Shown here: piece after piece, positions 44,066-54,887 of the stretch | Layout: each line of letters begins with the position of its first letter | How positions within the stretch are numbered: position 1 is the stretch's first letter | Assembly (NCBI RefSeq): GCF_000275845.1 | Contig: NW_006766885.1 | Coordinates: 1,660,305-1,724,304 of the forward strand | From: Dichomitus squalens LYAD-421 SS1 | Lineage: Eukaryota; Basidiomycota; Agaricomycetes; Polyporales; Polyporaceae | DNA length: 64,000 bases | Reading direction: 5' to 3' | Made by a program: the position numbers and the translations under genes | The notes under the pieces: generated by a model | Told to the model about the DNA's origin: nothing | Seen by the model: the letters and a program-made list of their open reading frames with translations, nothing else | The model's database searches: none

Positions 44066-45975
44066 ATGCTGATCCAGTACCTGTTTGTGTTTGCGCAGGT
44101 GCATGAAGACTTTCGGATACCGGAACTGCTCTCAATCTCCGAACTCTATGGATTTGAGATCAAATTTCCTGAGCGACTCGAGGATAGAGACACGTCCCGG
44201 CCGTTCATGCTCCTCGAGCTCGAGAGTGAAGAACATGCACGACTTCTTTCAAGAAGATGCATTCTGATCAGGTAATGCTAGCCTCTATAAGGCTCCTCCC
44301 AGTTACTCATGTCCTGATATGCTCAGATATGTCTGCGAATTCTACGCTCGCGGAAAGTCCTACGAGGAGGTGCACGAACACAACCGGGCGCGATCTTCTC
44401 TATGGGAGAAGTACATCGAAGACACTTCGTTCAAATTCCTGGTAACAGCTTTCAACCACACCATCCCGCAATGGCGGCAGAGAGACGTTGTCGAGAGCTT
44501 CTCATACATGGACTTCCGGGGCAAGATCGACATGAAGAACCCGGACATCACCTTGACAGTCTTTGAGGAATGTTGGTACAGTGCCTTCGCACCGCCTATA
44601 TTATCCAGGAAGTGATCTCAAATTTGTCTTTCGCTCAAGATCCTGATAAGCATGGGACTACGCGCGAGAAGACAGAAGGCGATGGCCAATTCGATGAAGT
44701 CTGGTTTGGGAGGTTGGTACGTTTGCCATTGTACTCATGAAATCGGTATCCCTTGGAATCGGAAGGAATTCCTACTGATGACAATATGTAGATTGAAGTA
44801 GGTTCCGCGAGACCGCTGGTGAAGACATTCGACGTCAAAAAACGGGTCTATTATGGCAATACCAGTATGGAAGCCGAAATATCCCTACTGATGGCCAATC
44901 AAACCCTAGTAAGGCGGATCATCGTCTACGCGTGGGATGTGCTTACAGGGCACAGGCTTCTCCGGGAAAGCTGATATACGATCCCTTCATTGGTACTGGC
45001 AGTATGGCTTATGTAGGACCGCCCACCTGAACGAGTACCACGCAGGGACGCTGATCTGTCTTCTAGACTACTGCTCACTTCGGCGCCTTCGTCCTCGGCT
45101 CAGACATTGACGGCCGGCAATTGAGAGGGAAAAGTCAGAGACCCGGAGTTCATGCACAGTTCTGCAGTGCTCATGATTGTCGCCAGTCAAACCGCCAGGT
45201 ATCATCCGCGCTGCTGCTCAATACGGCGTTGCCAGCCGCATCGTGGATCTTTGTACATTCGACGTGACCCAGAATCCTTGGAGGTGCGGAAATCTGTTTG
45301 ACGCTATCATCACAGATCCTCCATGTAAGATATTCATACCTATGTGTTCCACCTTGCCTCATGAGATACCATAGACGGCGTCAGAGCAGGAGCCAAGCGG
45401 CTAGGACGGAAGAGCAACCGGCCACCACGAGAAGCTCCAGCGCCTGCGCACACTGAACGGCCGTGAGTGGCCCCTATGTGGTCGTGCAGTTCAGCCTTCT
45501 CACCCACACATTCCAGAGACGATCAACCATATATACCACCCATGAAACCGTACGAGCTTTCCGAGTTAGCGCGGGATCTCGTCATCCTTGCTCGGTATAT
45601 GCTCAAGCCGCGCGGACGCCTTGTGTTCTTCCTGCCGACGGTCACGGAAGAGTATGAAGAGCTTGACGTCCACGCGATGCTCTGTGATGGCATGGAACTC
45701 GTTGCCAACTCTCTACAAAACTTCGGGTCCTGGGGTAGACGGGTGTGTATCACGTCCACTTTACATCAAGGAAGATGAGAAGGCTGAAGTCATCGCAGTT
45801 GATCACCATCCGCAAAACGACGGCGGAGAGGTACCCGCCTCCGATCTTTGATCCCGCACGCGCTGTCACGGAGGCCATGGACGTCCACGTACCAGCCCAT
45901 AAGGATTTCCGTGAGAAGTACTTTCAGGGGTTCAAAAAGAGCGATGACAGCATTGAAGACATGCAAATAGGGTGA
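44066..45975 (+). CDS. TRM11: tRNA (guanine10-N2)-methyltransferase Trm11
   Basis: Ten exons (44066-44271, 44327-44571, 44640-44716, 44792-44908, 44956-45012, 45067-45133, 45187-45324, 45375-45462, 45517-45742, 45799-45975) give 465 residues. The N-terminal THUMP-like part reads YLFVFAQVHEDFRIPELLSI and CILIRYVCEFYARGKSYEE. GNTSMEAEISLLMANQTLAS precedes the Rossmann methyltransferase with IYDPFIGTGSMAY, the SAM-binding loop. DIDGRQLRGK follows, and FDAIITDPPYGVRAGAKRLG contains the catalytic DPPY, formed across an intron. The C-terminal part continues with LKPRGRLVFFLPT. Trm11, activated by Trm112, makes m2G10 in cytoplasmic tRNAs. One intron uses donor GTTGGT and an AAG acceptor. Without it the FEEYPDKHG motif would be broken. 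Confidence 0.95.
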
Positions 45976-46210
45976 TGGGTATAGGACAACAGGCAGAAAC
46001 GCATCGTCAGTCGAAGAGCCATGTAGGAGACTCACTACTTCTACAAGTACCCACGAACCATACGAGGGGAGATTATCGTATAAACATATCAGAGTGCAAC
46101 CAGGAGCATTGAATACAGCGACGAAATTGCCAGGGACAGTAGAAGGATGGCGTTCAGAACACTATAACAGATAAGAGCAATATCACTTCATGGACATCAT
46201 CAAGCATGCT
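45976..46210. other. Convergent 3' region
   Basis: 235 bases between the TRM11 stop and the stop of the AlkB-like gene on the other strand. Nothing is recognised. Confidence 0.5.
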
Positions 46211-49200
46211 CTAGTGACTACGATTGTCGATGTAACGTGCGGTTGCGGCGATGCGGAAATTATGCGGGACCACGGTGTGTCTGTTGATATTTAGTCTCTG
46301 CGTCAACATACTCAGTGTTCAAGAACGTACTCGTAATATTCTTGAATCTGAGCTCCATCCATGATGAGGACGTCGCCCTGAGTACCGTCAGCAGCGTACG
46401 CAGGACCCAGCACAAAAAGTGACATACGTGGTGCAACTGCAGCGTCAAAGCGTTACACTTCATTCCGCCACCAGTGTCCTTGCGATACTTCTTCAGCGGC
46501 CGGAAATGCATGACGGCAGATGATCCAAGCGATAAGGACGCGACCCTCGGACCCAGACCGTCCTCCGCATCACTGTGAAACTAGCAATCCGATACCCGTC
46601 AGCACTGGAGACGCGCACACGACAACAACGACGACACGACACGAACCGCCATACTCTGCTCTTCCATGTAAGCCGCACTCAGAACTTCGTTGAACCGGTA
46701 CGGCTGGTTCTCAGCTTGCATGATGCTCATCATGCGGGATTGTATCAAATCGCGCGCTTTGACTACAGCGGACGGTGCAACATCAAAGGGCACAGTGTCC
46801 GCCGTCCCACCAACATACTGCGCGAGTAGGATTAGCATATAGATATACGTTGAGGTTGCCACCGTGCTCACCTGGTATGGTTCTCCGGCTGACGAAGTAG
46901 AGCGTAAATGCATATTGCTCCCAGTGAAGGAGGGCACTTACTATTATGGGAAAAGTAGTTGGTGAGCAGTTCTCCTCGGCATTGATGCTGCAGTCCATCA
47001 CGTCAGTCAGCACACGGACGTAACAATACGGTACCTACTCTTTTAAGGGGCCACCTCCGTAATTGGAGTTCACCCGTGCCAGCTTGGTCTTGGTACTCCT
47101 GGAAGATCTCGTCGGCCACTTCGTTGGTCCGTGGTGTGCCCAGGATCAGATATATACGCCCCCTGTATAAAGCTTGTATGACTGCAACTCCACAAACGCA
47201 GACGGCGGTACCGACCGGTTTTCAGGTAGTATGTAAATATGGTAGTAAGCATGCAGTTCCTCGTCCCTGAAGGGCATCAACTGCGACACTTGGATCCCTG
47301 TTGCATTGGATGTGTCGATGAGACCCATGCACCATACAGGTGACCCTTATTGCTTTTGCTTACCAGAGTCCTCTGCGACCTTATGAGTAAGGAAACCTAA
47401 ACTTTTGTGTGCCCGCAAATCCTTCGGGCTCCTGGCCATGCCAATGATTTGTAGAGTCGCCTGCCGAAGCGGATTGGTATCGACTGCATGCGTGTATGGT
47501 CTCATGGCGACTTACCCCACAGTTCTGACATTCCCAATACTGCCACTTATACCTGTCCGACTTGGTGATCTGTGACGGGCAGCAAGAGCAATGTTCGCTC
47601 ACCTGCACGACAAGCGTCCACAGTCCTTGCAATGCCAGCCTCTGGTGAATCGACGGCTCGTAATGACCCCATCTGTAGCTTCGGTAACAGGGGTCTGGGG
47701 AGCGATATCCTCCATCGCTTCGTGGTTGCACTCAAGTGACGCTCTAAGGAACGCCTCTGAATAGGTCAGATCTTGGGGCGGTGATGTACCGTTCATGATC
47801 CAGAACGCAACACAGCCAGGATGAAGGCACATCCAGCCTTGTTCGTAGACCCGAGGAGACGCCTTGTGGCATGAAGCACATGGCGAGTACTGTGCTGAGA
47901 GGTTGCCGAGCTTAAGCCTGATCTATATGTGGGCTACGCAACAATCAGTAAGGATATATGACCGCTTACGGTGCAGCGATTCTGCAGGCCTCGAGGCCTG
48001 ATGATCCGTCTTGTTCAATCCACCAAGGCGCTGGCTGCTTGTCACACCATTCGAAGGCGAACTTGTACCGGACCACGAAGCCGTAGTTGTTGTCTGCTGG
48101 TTGGCGCTCCGCTTCCGGATCATCGGTGTGACGTCGGCGATAGGTATCGCGGAGAAAAACGGTGCACTCACCCCACGCATGTGCAATATGGTAGAAGCCG
48201 AGCACGACATAGGTGCAGTTCGCCTTGGTGGAGAGGTCGTATGGGAATAGTGCATACCGGTCGTCGATGATGAGAACGACCGGGCGACCCATTTGTTGTG
48301 TCCGCAGCAGGGCTCTGACCGACTTGTCCCCTTCTTCTTGGTCAGACGCTTTTTGCAGCTTCGTTCGACCCTTGCTATTATGCAAACTCTCCGCCTTACC
48401 ACCGCTGAGGAGCAAGTCGGCGGCTGTTCCAAGCAAGATGCATAGCAACCAGAATCTGTGGACTCACCCGTGAGATATTATGAGACGACCATCACGAGCG
48501 AATATGTCACGACTGTGGGCCGATCAACCATTGCAGAGAAGTCGCTCGGGGTGACTGTACTTACTCGGCCGAAAACGCACTGAGCAGATATCCCTTGACC
48601 AATTCTTTGGAGTGATAGACGCCAGATTGATAGCTCCTGAACCAGTCCAAGGACTCGCAGACTTCCTGTCTCGACTGTGGGCGCCAGTCACTATCCTTCA
48701 ACGACGGCGCATTGTAAAGCTGCCTACCTTTGCCCAGATGATAGGGCGCGCAGTCAATGGTTTTTTGGGGACAGTAGGCGGCGACGGGGGAACAGATCGA
48801 GGAACGCGGACACCAACAGGAGGGGCTGAGAGACAAAGGAAAGACATGTGTCAGAGGACAGGCTGAACGCAGAGTGAAGCCAGCCTCACCGGTCGCAGAT
48901 TTGAATATTGCGTCAGGAATGGGGGGTATATAGGCCACGCCTATATCATTTACGTGGGATGAAGCAGCCTCGGACCCTTGCGCCTGAAGGGTCCGACGAG
49001 ACGAAGCGACCTGACTGAGCGGGATATCCTCCTCCTCCGAGTCCCCATCATCATCGGAATGTAGCGGCGCATCTTGTACGCCTGGATCGGGTGTCCACTC
49101 ACCCGCAACGCTCACGGTATTCTGAAGCTCCATCAACGCCCCCGTCGCAAGGTTACGCACCATGCGGTCCGCTTCTGCAAGGTTGGCGGGTATGCCCAGC

Positions 49201-51177
49201 GAATCTGGAGCGGGGGCTGGGGCCTGCTTCGTCAGCCGTCGTCGTGCCGGACGCTTGGGGAGCTTCAAGATCTTCCGGGAGCCTGAAGGTACTCGGGGAG
49301 CGTTCGAAATGCCATTGACGGAGGTGGCGGGGTCCCCGCTAGTCGAGGGAGCCATAGTGGGCGGATCAGTGACGCGCCCTGTAGGCAAAGCGGAAGATGG
49401 CGCTGAAGGGGTTCCTCGATGACCATCATCAGACAGACGGACATCGGGATGCGCGGCGAGAGGCTTCTTCCTCCGATGTTCAGTGTGCGATGGGACGCCC
49501 TCGGATACTCCGGTAGGGTTCGCCTCAGAGTCCTTCCCTCGATGACGCTTGGGAGGGCGTACCGAACTATCTGCGCCTCTGATATTGCGCTCCCGCTCCT
49601 TCTCGTTGCCCTTCTCGCCGCGCCTTGGTTTGGGTCTAGCATATTTTGAACGAGGTATCCGGCGAGCAGCCTCTGGGGCGGCGGGATGCACGGCTATGGA
49701 AGCAGAAGTTGGTCCCGACATCCGCTCTGCTTCTCCATGATCCGCAGGAGGTAACATGGGATCGTCGCGGTCCTCAGACGCCGTGCGCACCCTAGACCTC
49801 TTGGCCCGCCGGGTAGGCGGGGCTGAAGCGGACTGCTGTGCACCGTTCGCAGGAACTGCAAGATCCTCAAGGTCGTCCACGAGACCACGCTTCGCCTTCG
49901 AGTAGTACTTGAATTCGTCCTTGGCAAGCTGAGAGAGTTTCCCGTGGTTAGTGGCGGCGCGAGGCGGACGTTGACGTGTGGGCTCCGTGGGGCCGTCCCT
50001 CCGTGCCCTCCTTCCCCGGCCTTTGCCGAATCCGACTGGAGGTTCCGCGGCAGTCGTCCCGCTTACATCGCTTGGCGTCGAAGGACAGACAACGGTAGGA
50101 GAGGAGGAGGCACTGTCTGTGCGGTCCCCGGATGCCTGCTTTACAACATTCATAAGAAACCATGCGGAATGCGAGGGCGGGACGAAACCCTTCACCTGGT
50201 CGTGCGCAACAGTCATGCACGGTGGCGGATCGTTCTGGGGCTGTGAATGCGCGACCTCGAAGGCCACAGCATCGTGATCCCCACGGAACACAACCACGCC
50301 CTTGTCCTCCTCAGGGAAGGTCATAGCGGCCCAAGGGTCGCGAGCATCAGCGTCTGGAGTGTGCGTGAGGCTCCCAGAGGAAGAGAACTCTGCTGTCTGC
50401 GCACTCCCGCCACTCTGTGCGGAGGATTTATCTCTCCCAGTGGCGCCGGTGACCATGGTGCCACCATCTGTGGAAGTCGCGTCCGCAGCTTTCCTTGATT
50501 TTCCACTGGCGGTGCGGCCTGCAGCGTCTCTCCCGACACTTGTGGTGGGCTTCCTCGGCGCCCTCTTTCCGCGCGAACCGCGCGAAAGTGATGTCTGGGA
50601 GGAGTGCTCGTAGGACGCAATCTCTTGTTCTTTCTGTATCTGTGTACTAGCCCTACCAGCGCGAATGCACCCGGAGTTCTGAGGTCGACGTGAGAGCTCG
50701 AATTGGAAGCTGAACCCTCGCTTTCGGCGTTCGCGATTGACGACGTCGAGCGCGGCCTGTTCCTTGTCGCTGTACAAGGCCCAGTAGAATCGCACGAAAA
50801 TCTCGACAGACCCGAGCGACGCGTGGTCGATGTTCTTCGTCTGGGTTTTGCCCTCGGGCGCGAATGCGTATTGACTGCTCCATTGCACCGCTGCTGCGCG
50901 CGACTGAACACGTCGAGTCACCGCGTTTACGGGTCATCGAATGGAAGAAGTATGCCAAGGAGCGCAGGTGCACCAACGTCGTTATGATTCACCTTTCCTG
51001 AACGTGAGAACGAAGGCCTGCACTCACGCTTTCATTGTCATGGACCTCCTTCGCGAGAGTCGCGATCCAGTTGTCGCCTCTCCGATTCTGGGTAAGGCCG
51101 TTACGTATCATGAACTGGCTGAGGAAGGGCTCCTCCTCGAGGAGATTCTTGTCCCAGAGATCATTCGGCGGCTTCAT
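46211..51177 (-). CDS. AlkB-like 2-oxoglutarate/Fe(II) dioxygenase with zinc-ribbon region
   Basis: A large gene with many introns. The first exon encodes MKPPNDLWDKNLLEEEPFLS; the second (starting at 50904) begins SRAAAVQWSSQYAFAPEGKT and continues into about 600 residues of basic, Pro/Ser-rich disordered sequence. The conserved part starts SRQEVCESLDWFRSYQSGVY, then ARDGRLIISHG, then VVLIIDDRYALFPYDL and TYVVLGFYHIAHAW. Next is a cysteine-rich module: CASCHK, then GWMCLHPGC, then WHCKDCGRLSCR and WECQNCG. The C-terminus is the catalytic fold: CRGELLTNYFSHN, FNEVLSAAYMEEQSMA, FHSDAEDGLGPRVASLSLGS (the His-x-Asp iron ligands), HHGDVLIMDG, and YYEHTVVPHNFRIAATARYI (distal His and the 2-oxoglutarate Arg). 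Family enzymes demethylate nucleic acids. The substrate here is unknown. Upstream exons are possible. Confidence 0.86.
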
Positions 51178-51620
51178 GTCCCCAGTCCCAAGTTTATGCC
51201 TCTCTTTGGAAGTCGCAGTACGTCGCGTGCAGGGGGAGATTTAGGGACGGACGGCTCCCGCAGCACCCGGTTGGGATTGGTGGCTGGAGACAACTTCGCC
51301 GCGGTCCAACCTGACGCGACTACTTCCGCTTCGTCAATGATCTTACCAAAACCGTGTGCATGAGAAGCCGACGTCAGTTCCACGCGGCTCCGGAACTTCT
51401 CGTACTAAATTCACACACAAAGGCGGTACCCGAATGTGAGCGTTATTTGTGTTCCATGGACACCACCGCTACGGATACTGCGCACGTCATGTCTCCATGG
51501 AATAAATGACAGATTGCCTCCGAAGCACAACGTTGGGCGCACAGACACGTCCGCGGACTCAGCGAAAAGCAGAGATTCTATGTTACGTGCCAAACATCGC
51601 ATCACTACGCAACCCTTGCT
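51178..51620. other. Intergenic region
   Basis: 443 bases between the AlkB-like start and the ATP synthase delta stop. A minus-strand frame at 51174-51383 is open but in the wrong frame for the AlkB gene; I read this stretch as its promoter or leader. Confidence 0.4.
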
Positions 51621-52433
51621 CTACTTGGAAAGCGCGTGCTGGAGCGCCTCATACACATCCGCCTCAATCCGCGCCTCGACCTTGTCCTCCTCCGAACCGT
51701 TGCCTGCCGCAACCTTCAGCGCCTCCTGGAGGTTCGCACGAACGGCCTTCACGAGGGTGTCGTAAGCGTCAGTTTGCACAGACGAAGGCTTTGCAAGGCA
51801 CGAGGATGAGGACAATACATACCTCTGGTGAGAAGGCATCAAGGGGAGCAGCCTCGACCGCGTTAATGGTAAGCTTGTTGTTCGGGTGAACGGTAGCGAA
51901 GCCGCCAGAGACTTGGTATATGAAGAGGCGATGTAGGGTGCAACGAGTGGAACGAGTGGAGTTTCACGGTTTCGAATGAAGACGGACAGAGGACGGATCG
52001 AGTAGGGCAGATGAAAGTCAGGGGGTTGCCATACAGTGGGTAAACAAGGACGAGGGGGACGCGTACCGAACCACTTTTTCGACGTGTTACCACCCTCAAT
52101 AACCTCAACGACACCAGGGCGGAGAGGTTCGATCGTCGGCGCGTGGTTGGCGAGGATACCCATATCACCAGTTGCCGCAGCAAGGTTCACCTGCACGACA
52201 TCTGCGGAAGTGAAGATGGCCTACATCAACGAAAACAAGTGCCAGGCGCGATCAGAACGAAGTCATTACGTCGCGGTGAGGGTGGAGTGAGCTGTTGCTG
52301 GCAGACGCACCTGGTGGGGGAGGACGAGGGACAAACTGATCTTGTCGGCAGCCTCGGCGTAGCCTCTCCTGCCGAGGGCGAAAGTCCTAGGTGCTCTCCG
52401 AGCAGCAGAAGTGACGAGACGGAGCGCAGACAT
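51621..52433 (-). CDS. ATP16: Mitochondrial F1 ATP synthase delta subunit
   Basis: The ATG at 52433 starts MSALRLVTSAARRAPRTFAL, a typical mitochondrial presequence, followed by ADKISLSLVLPHQ. After an intron comes AIFTSADVVQVNLAAATGDM then GILANHAPTIEPLRPGVVEV and IEGGNTSKKWF, the beta-sandwich of the delta (bacterial epsilon) subunit. A further exon encodes SGGFATVHPNNKLTINAVEA, and the last encodes the helical hairpin ALKVAAGNGSEEDKVEARIE to the final ALQHALSK. The total is about 165 residues, normal for the family. The subunit is part of the central stalk of complex V. The gene is complete. Confidence 0.94.
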
Positions 52434-52813
52434 TAGTTTTGTGGCAGACCGGGTTGTGCGCAACGACCAGCTCGTCTGCCCGCCGTCCCTACCCCCGGGC
52501 AATGCCGGAACGCCCCTTCACGTGCCTGGTCTCACGCCTCCGGCCTCTTGGAACAAGCTAGCGGCAAGCTTCAAGTTCATGATCTCCATTCATATGATAA
52601 TAACCCAAATCACTATGGACCCCGGACGGGGCCCGCCCCGGTATGAAGCTGACTCCGGGGGAGAAGCGGTACTATTCTCGTCTGAATACCAGCATAACGG
52701 TATGGGATGTCCTAACGTAGTACACATTATGCCAGCGCTTGAGCTGATCCGGCCTCGAGCAAATGACTTTCCATCCGAGTCGCTGAATAAGTGCTCAACC
52801 ATCCACACGAGCC
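52434..52813. other. Intergenic region
   Basis: 380 bases between the start of the ATP synthase delta gene and the stop of the Fic gene. It should contain the delta-subunit promoter. Nothing else is seen. Confidence 0.45.
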
Positions 52814-54548
52814 TTAAACGCTCGCAGCGGGGCGAGAGAACAACTCCAATGCATTGACAGCGGTGAGAGTCGATACGTACAAAGACCGCATGAGTCGGGA
52901 GTAATCTCCGTCATGGTTTGCTCGCACCTAGTCAGACCTCTGTCTGATAACCATTCAGAGTATATTCCCGCGCATAAGCACTTACGTGATTGAGATCGTC
53001 GAAATACGCTGTCTTGAGTGCCACTGGAATGCAGATGGGAGGAAGTCTTGCTTTGAGGAGCGGGATGCAAGCTAGAATACGAGATAATCTCCCATTGCCA
53101 TCCTGGTTTCGAGGATGTGTTCAATGTCCGTTCAGGCGGTGCCAGCCAGGGTAGAGACTTGCCTCGAAGGGATGGATACTAATGAAAACATGGCTGATCC
53201 ATGATGCTGCAGCAAATGGATCCATGTCTGGGAGACGCAACAATTCCTGCAGTTCATATCAGTTAGATGGACTTCCGAACAGAACAAAGACCACGTGCGT
53301 TGAAACGCGCGCAGAAACCGTTCAGCTCTTGGTTGACTTCGTAGTAGGGGCAGAACTGAACCACAAGTGGATCTTCACCCGGCGACCTAATCCTTCGTAT
53401 CAAAACGTTGACACAGGTTTCCTGGCGGGTGACTCCAATGTCTAGATATGTCAACCGACTCTCCCCGCCTTCTTGAATCCTGAGGACGCGACTAGAATGC
53501 ATCAGGTTCTTGTGTAGACGACAGATGGTCTCCACAGTAAGCTGGAAGTTTGGATCATTAATCATGCTGAACACCAGATCGAATGCCTGCGGCGAAGACG
53601 GTCTAAGCGAAGAGACAAGACTGAGGCATTGAAAGTATGTACCTTGCGGGTGTCCTGGAGAATGAAGAGAGCTTCGGCCCGATCACGGACAGCCCCGCTC
53701 TTGATGTCCTCATTCCCTATTGTCTCTATCTCATTGTAGAACCCAAGTTGAACCAACCTGGTTGTCGCCTAGTCATCCAACATCAGCTTCGCTCATAGGT
53801 ACTCATTCAGATGACGCACGGACGGATGAAACTCAACCGTGCCCTCAAGTGCATTCGACTCGATGCAGTGGTAGTTGAGGTATCGCGACATCACTTCCTG
53901 GGAGTTATCACCTAAGAGCGTCCATGTCGTCTGCAAGAATTCAATCCGGGATCGTTGCAGCCGACAATAGGGGAACGGGTCTTCCGATGTACCCTTGCGC
54001 CACCGCTGGCTTGGTGTGAAAAGATGACTGTTATTCATGTAGTGGCGGACTTCAACTTGCGTAAGCTATAGAGAACTCAAATACGTGCAGAGACGCTCAC
54101 GATTCTCCTTCATCTCGTTGATTAACGAGGCATGGAACTGCTTGAGCCGTGCACCGTAGCCCGCATCACCGAGGTGGCTTTGGAGCTAAGGTCGCTCATA
54201 GTGTGAGGCAAGTCATAGAGAGATATCACAACTCACCTTAAGGTACAAATGCAGTGAGGTCAGTTTCCTGTCGAGCGAAAAACGCATGTCTGCTACTCGT
54301 AAGAGGAGGAAGGGAACATTTGGATATTTTTCCAGGAGGTCTTCCCATAGACGACCTGTCTTCGCGCAGGCATAATCGTCTTGTGTATCTGCACGAAATG
54401 ACGCCTCAAGATCCCTTTACTTCTGCTGGAGTGAGGACATCTACTGGGACCGTCTAAGGTGATGCGCCACAATTAGCGACAGGTTACGATGCCGTCCGTA
54501 TGTATAGCGAAAGAACTCAGGAACGGAACCATACCGAGACGATAGCAT
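52814..54548 (-). CDS. Fic-domain protein (AMPylase family)
   Basis: Minus-strand gene with about ten exons. N-terminal helices include TGRLWEDLLEKYPNVPFLLL and HASLINEMKEN. CIESNALEGTVEFHPSV contains the [S/T]xxxE[G/N] inhibitory motif as SNALEG. Then follow LVQLGFYNEIETIGNEDIKS, TVETICRLHKNLMHSSRV, RLTYLDIGVTRQETCVNVLI and VQFCPYYEVNQELNGFCARF. AAASWISHVFISIHPFE joins directly, across an intron, to DGNGRLSRILACIPLL. That completes the catalytic HPFx[D/E]GNGRxxR motif. The protein ends in helices with FSRPAASV. Two introns begin with GC, one of them inside the active-site motif. Fic enzymes transfer AMP from ATP to hydroxyls of target proteins; the helix glutamate holds them inactive. The target is unknown. 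The start at 54548 requires a long first intron with an AAG acceptor and is tentative. Confidence 0.83.
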
Positions 54549-54887
54549 GTCCGAGAGTTGTCCTCTCTCTATTTATAAAGCGAGATAGGTGTAGGTTTGT
54601 GGGTGGCATCTTGGAACTGGGTGGTGGAAGCAGGGAGCAACTGTAATTATCGTGCTGAGCCACAAACAGAAGAACACACGACGGCCCGATATCTCCGGCC
54701 TAAGGAGGTAGCAAGCGCCCAACGGGCGCTCTGTGTTTCTGCCCAGCGACTTCCTACTTTGATATCTGACGTTCACGACAAACTCCTTGTGTCCCAGAGA
54801 CTCTTCCCCGAGGCGACTGACACTCATAACTCGTGCATTTCGCCTGTTTAGTCCTACATGAATCCTCGGCGACTTTCCGACTCATGA
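54549..54887. other. Intergenic region
   Basis: 339 bases between the Fic start and the stop of the PH-domain gene, both on the minus strand. Apart from the TATA-like sequence nothing is recognised. Confidence 0.4.
54571..54580 (-). promoter_or_regulatory. Possible TATA box for the Fic gene
   Basis: On the minus strand CTTTATAAAT lies about 23-32 bases upstream of the ATG at 54548. That spacing is short for a TATA-to-ATG distance and would give a very short leader. Confidence 0.4.

Noticed and set aside
46950..47100. Frameshift in the AlkB-like gene near WPLK
   Set aside because: On re-reading the bases, the exon ends in phase zero at AGA before GTAGGT and joins CATCAATGC correctly.
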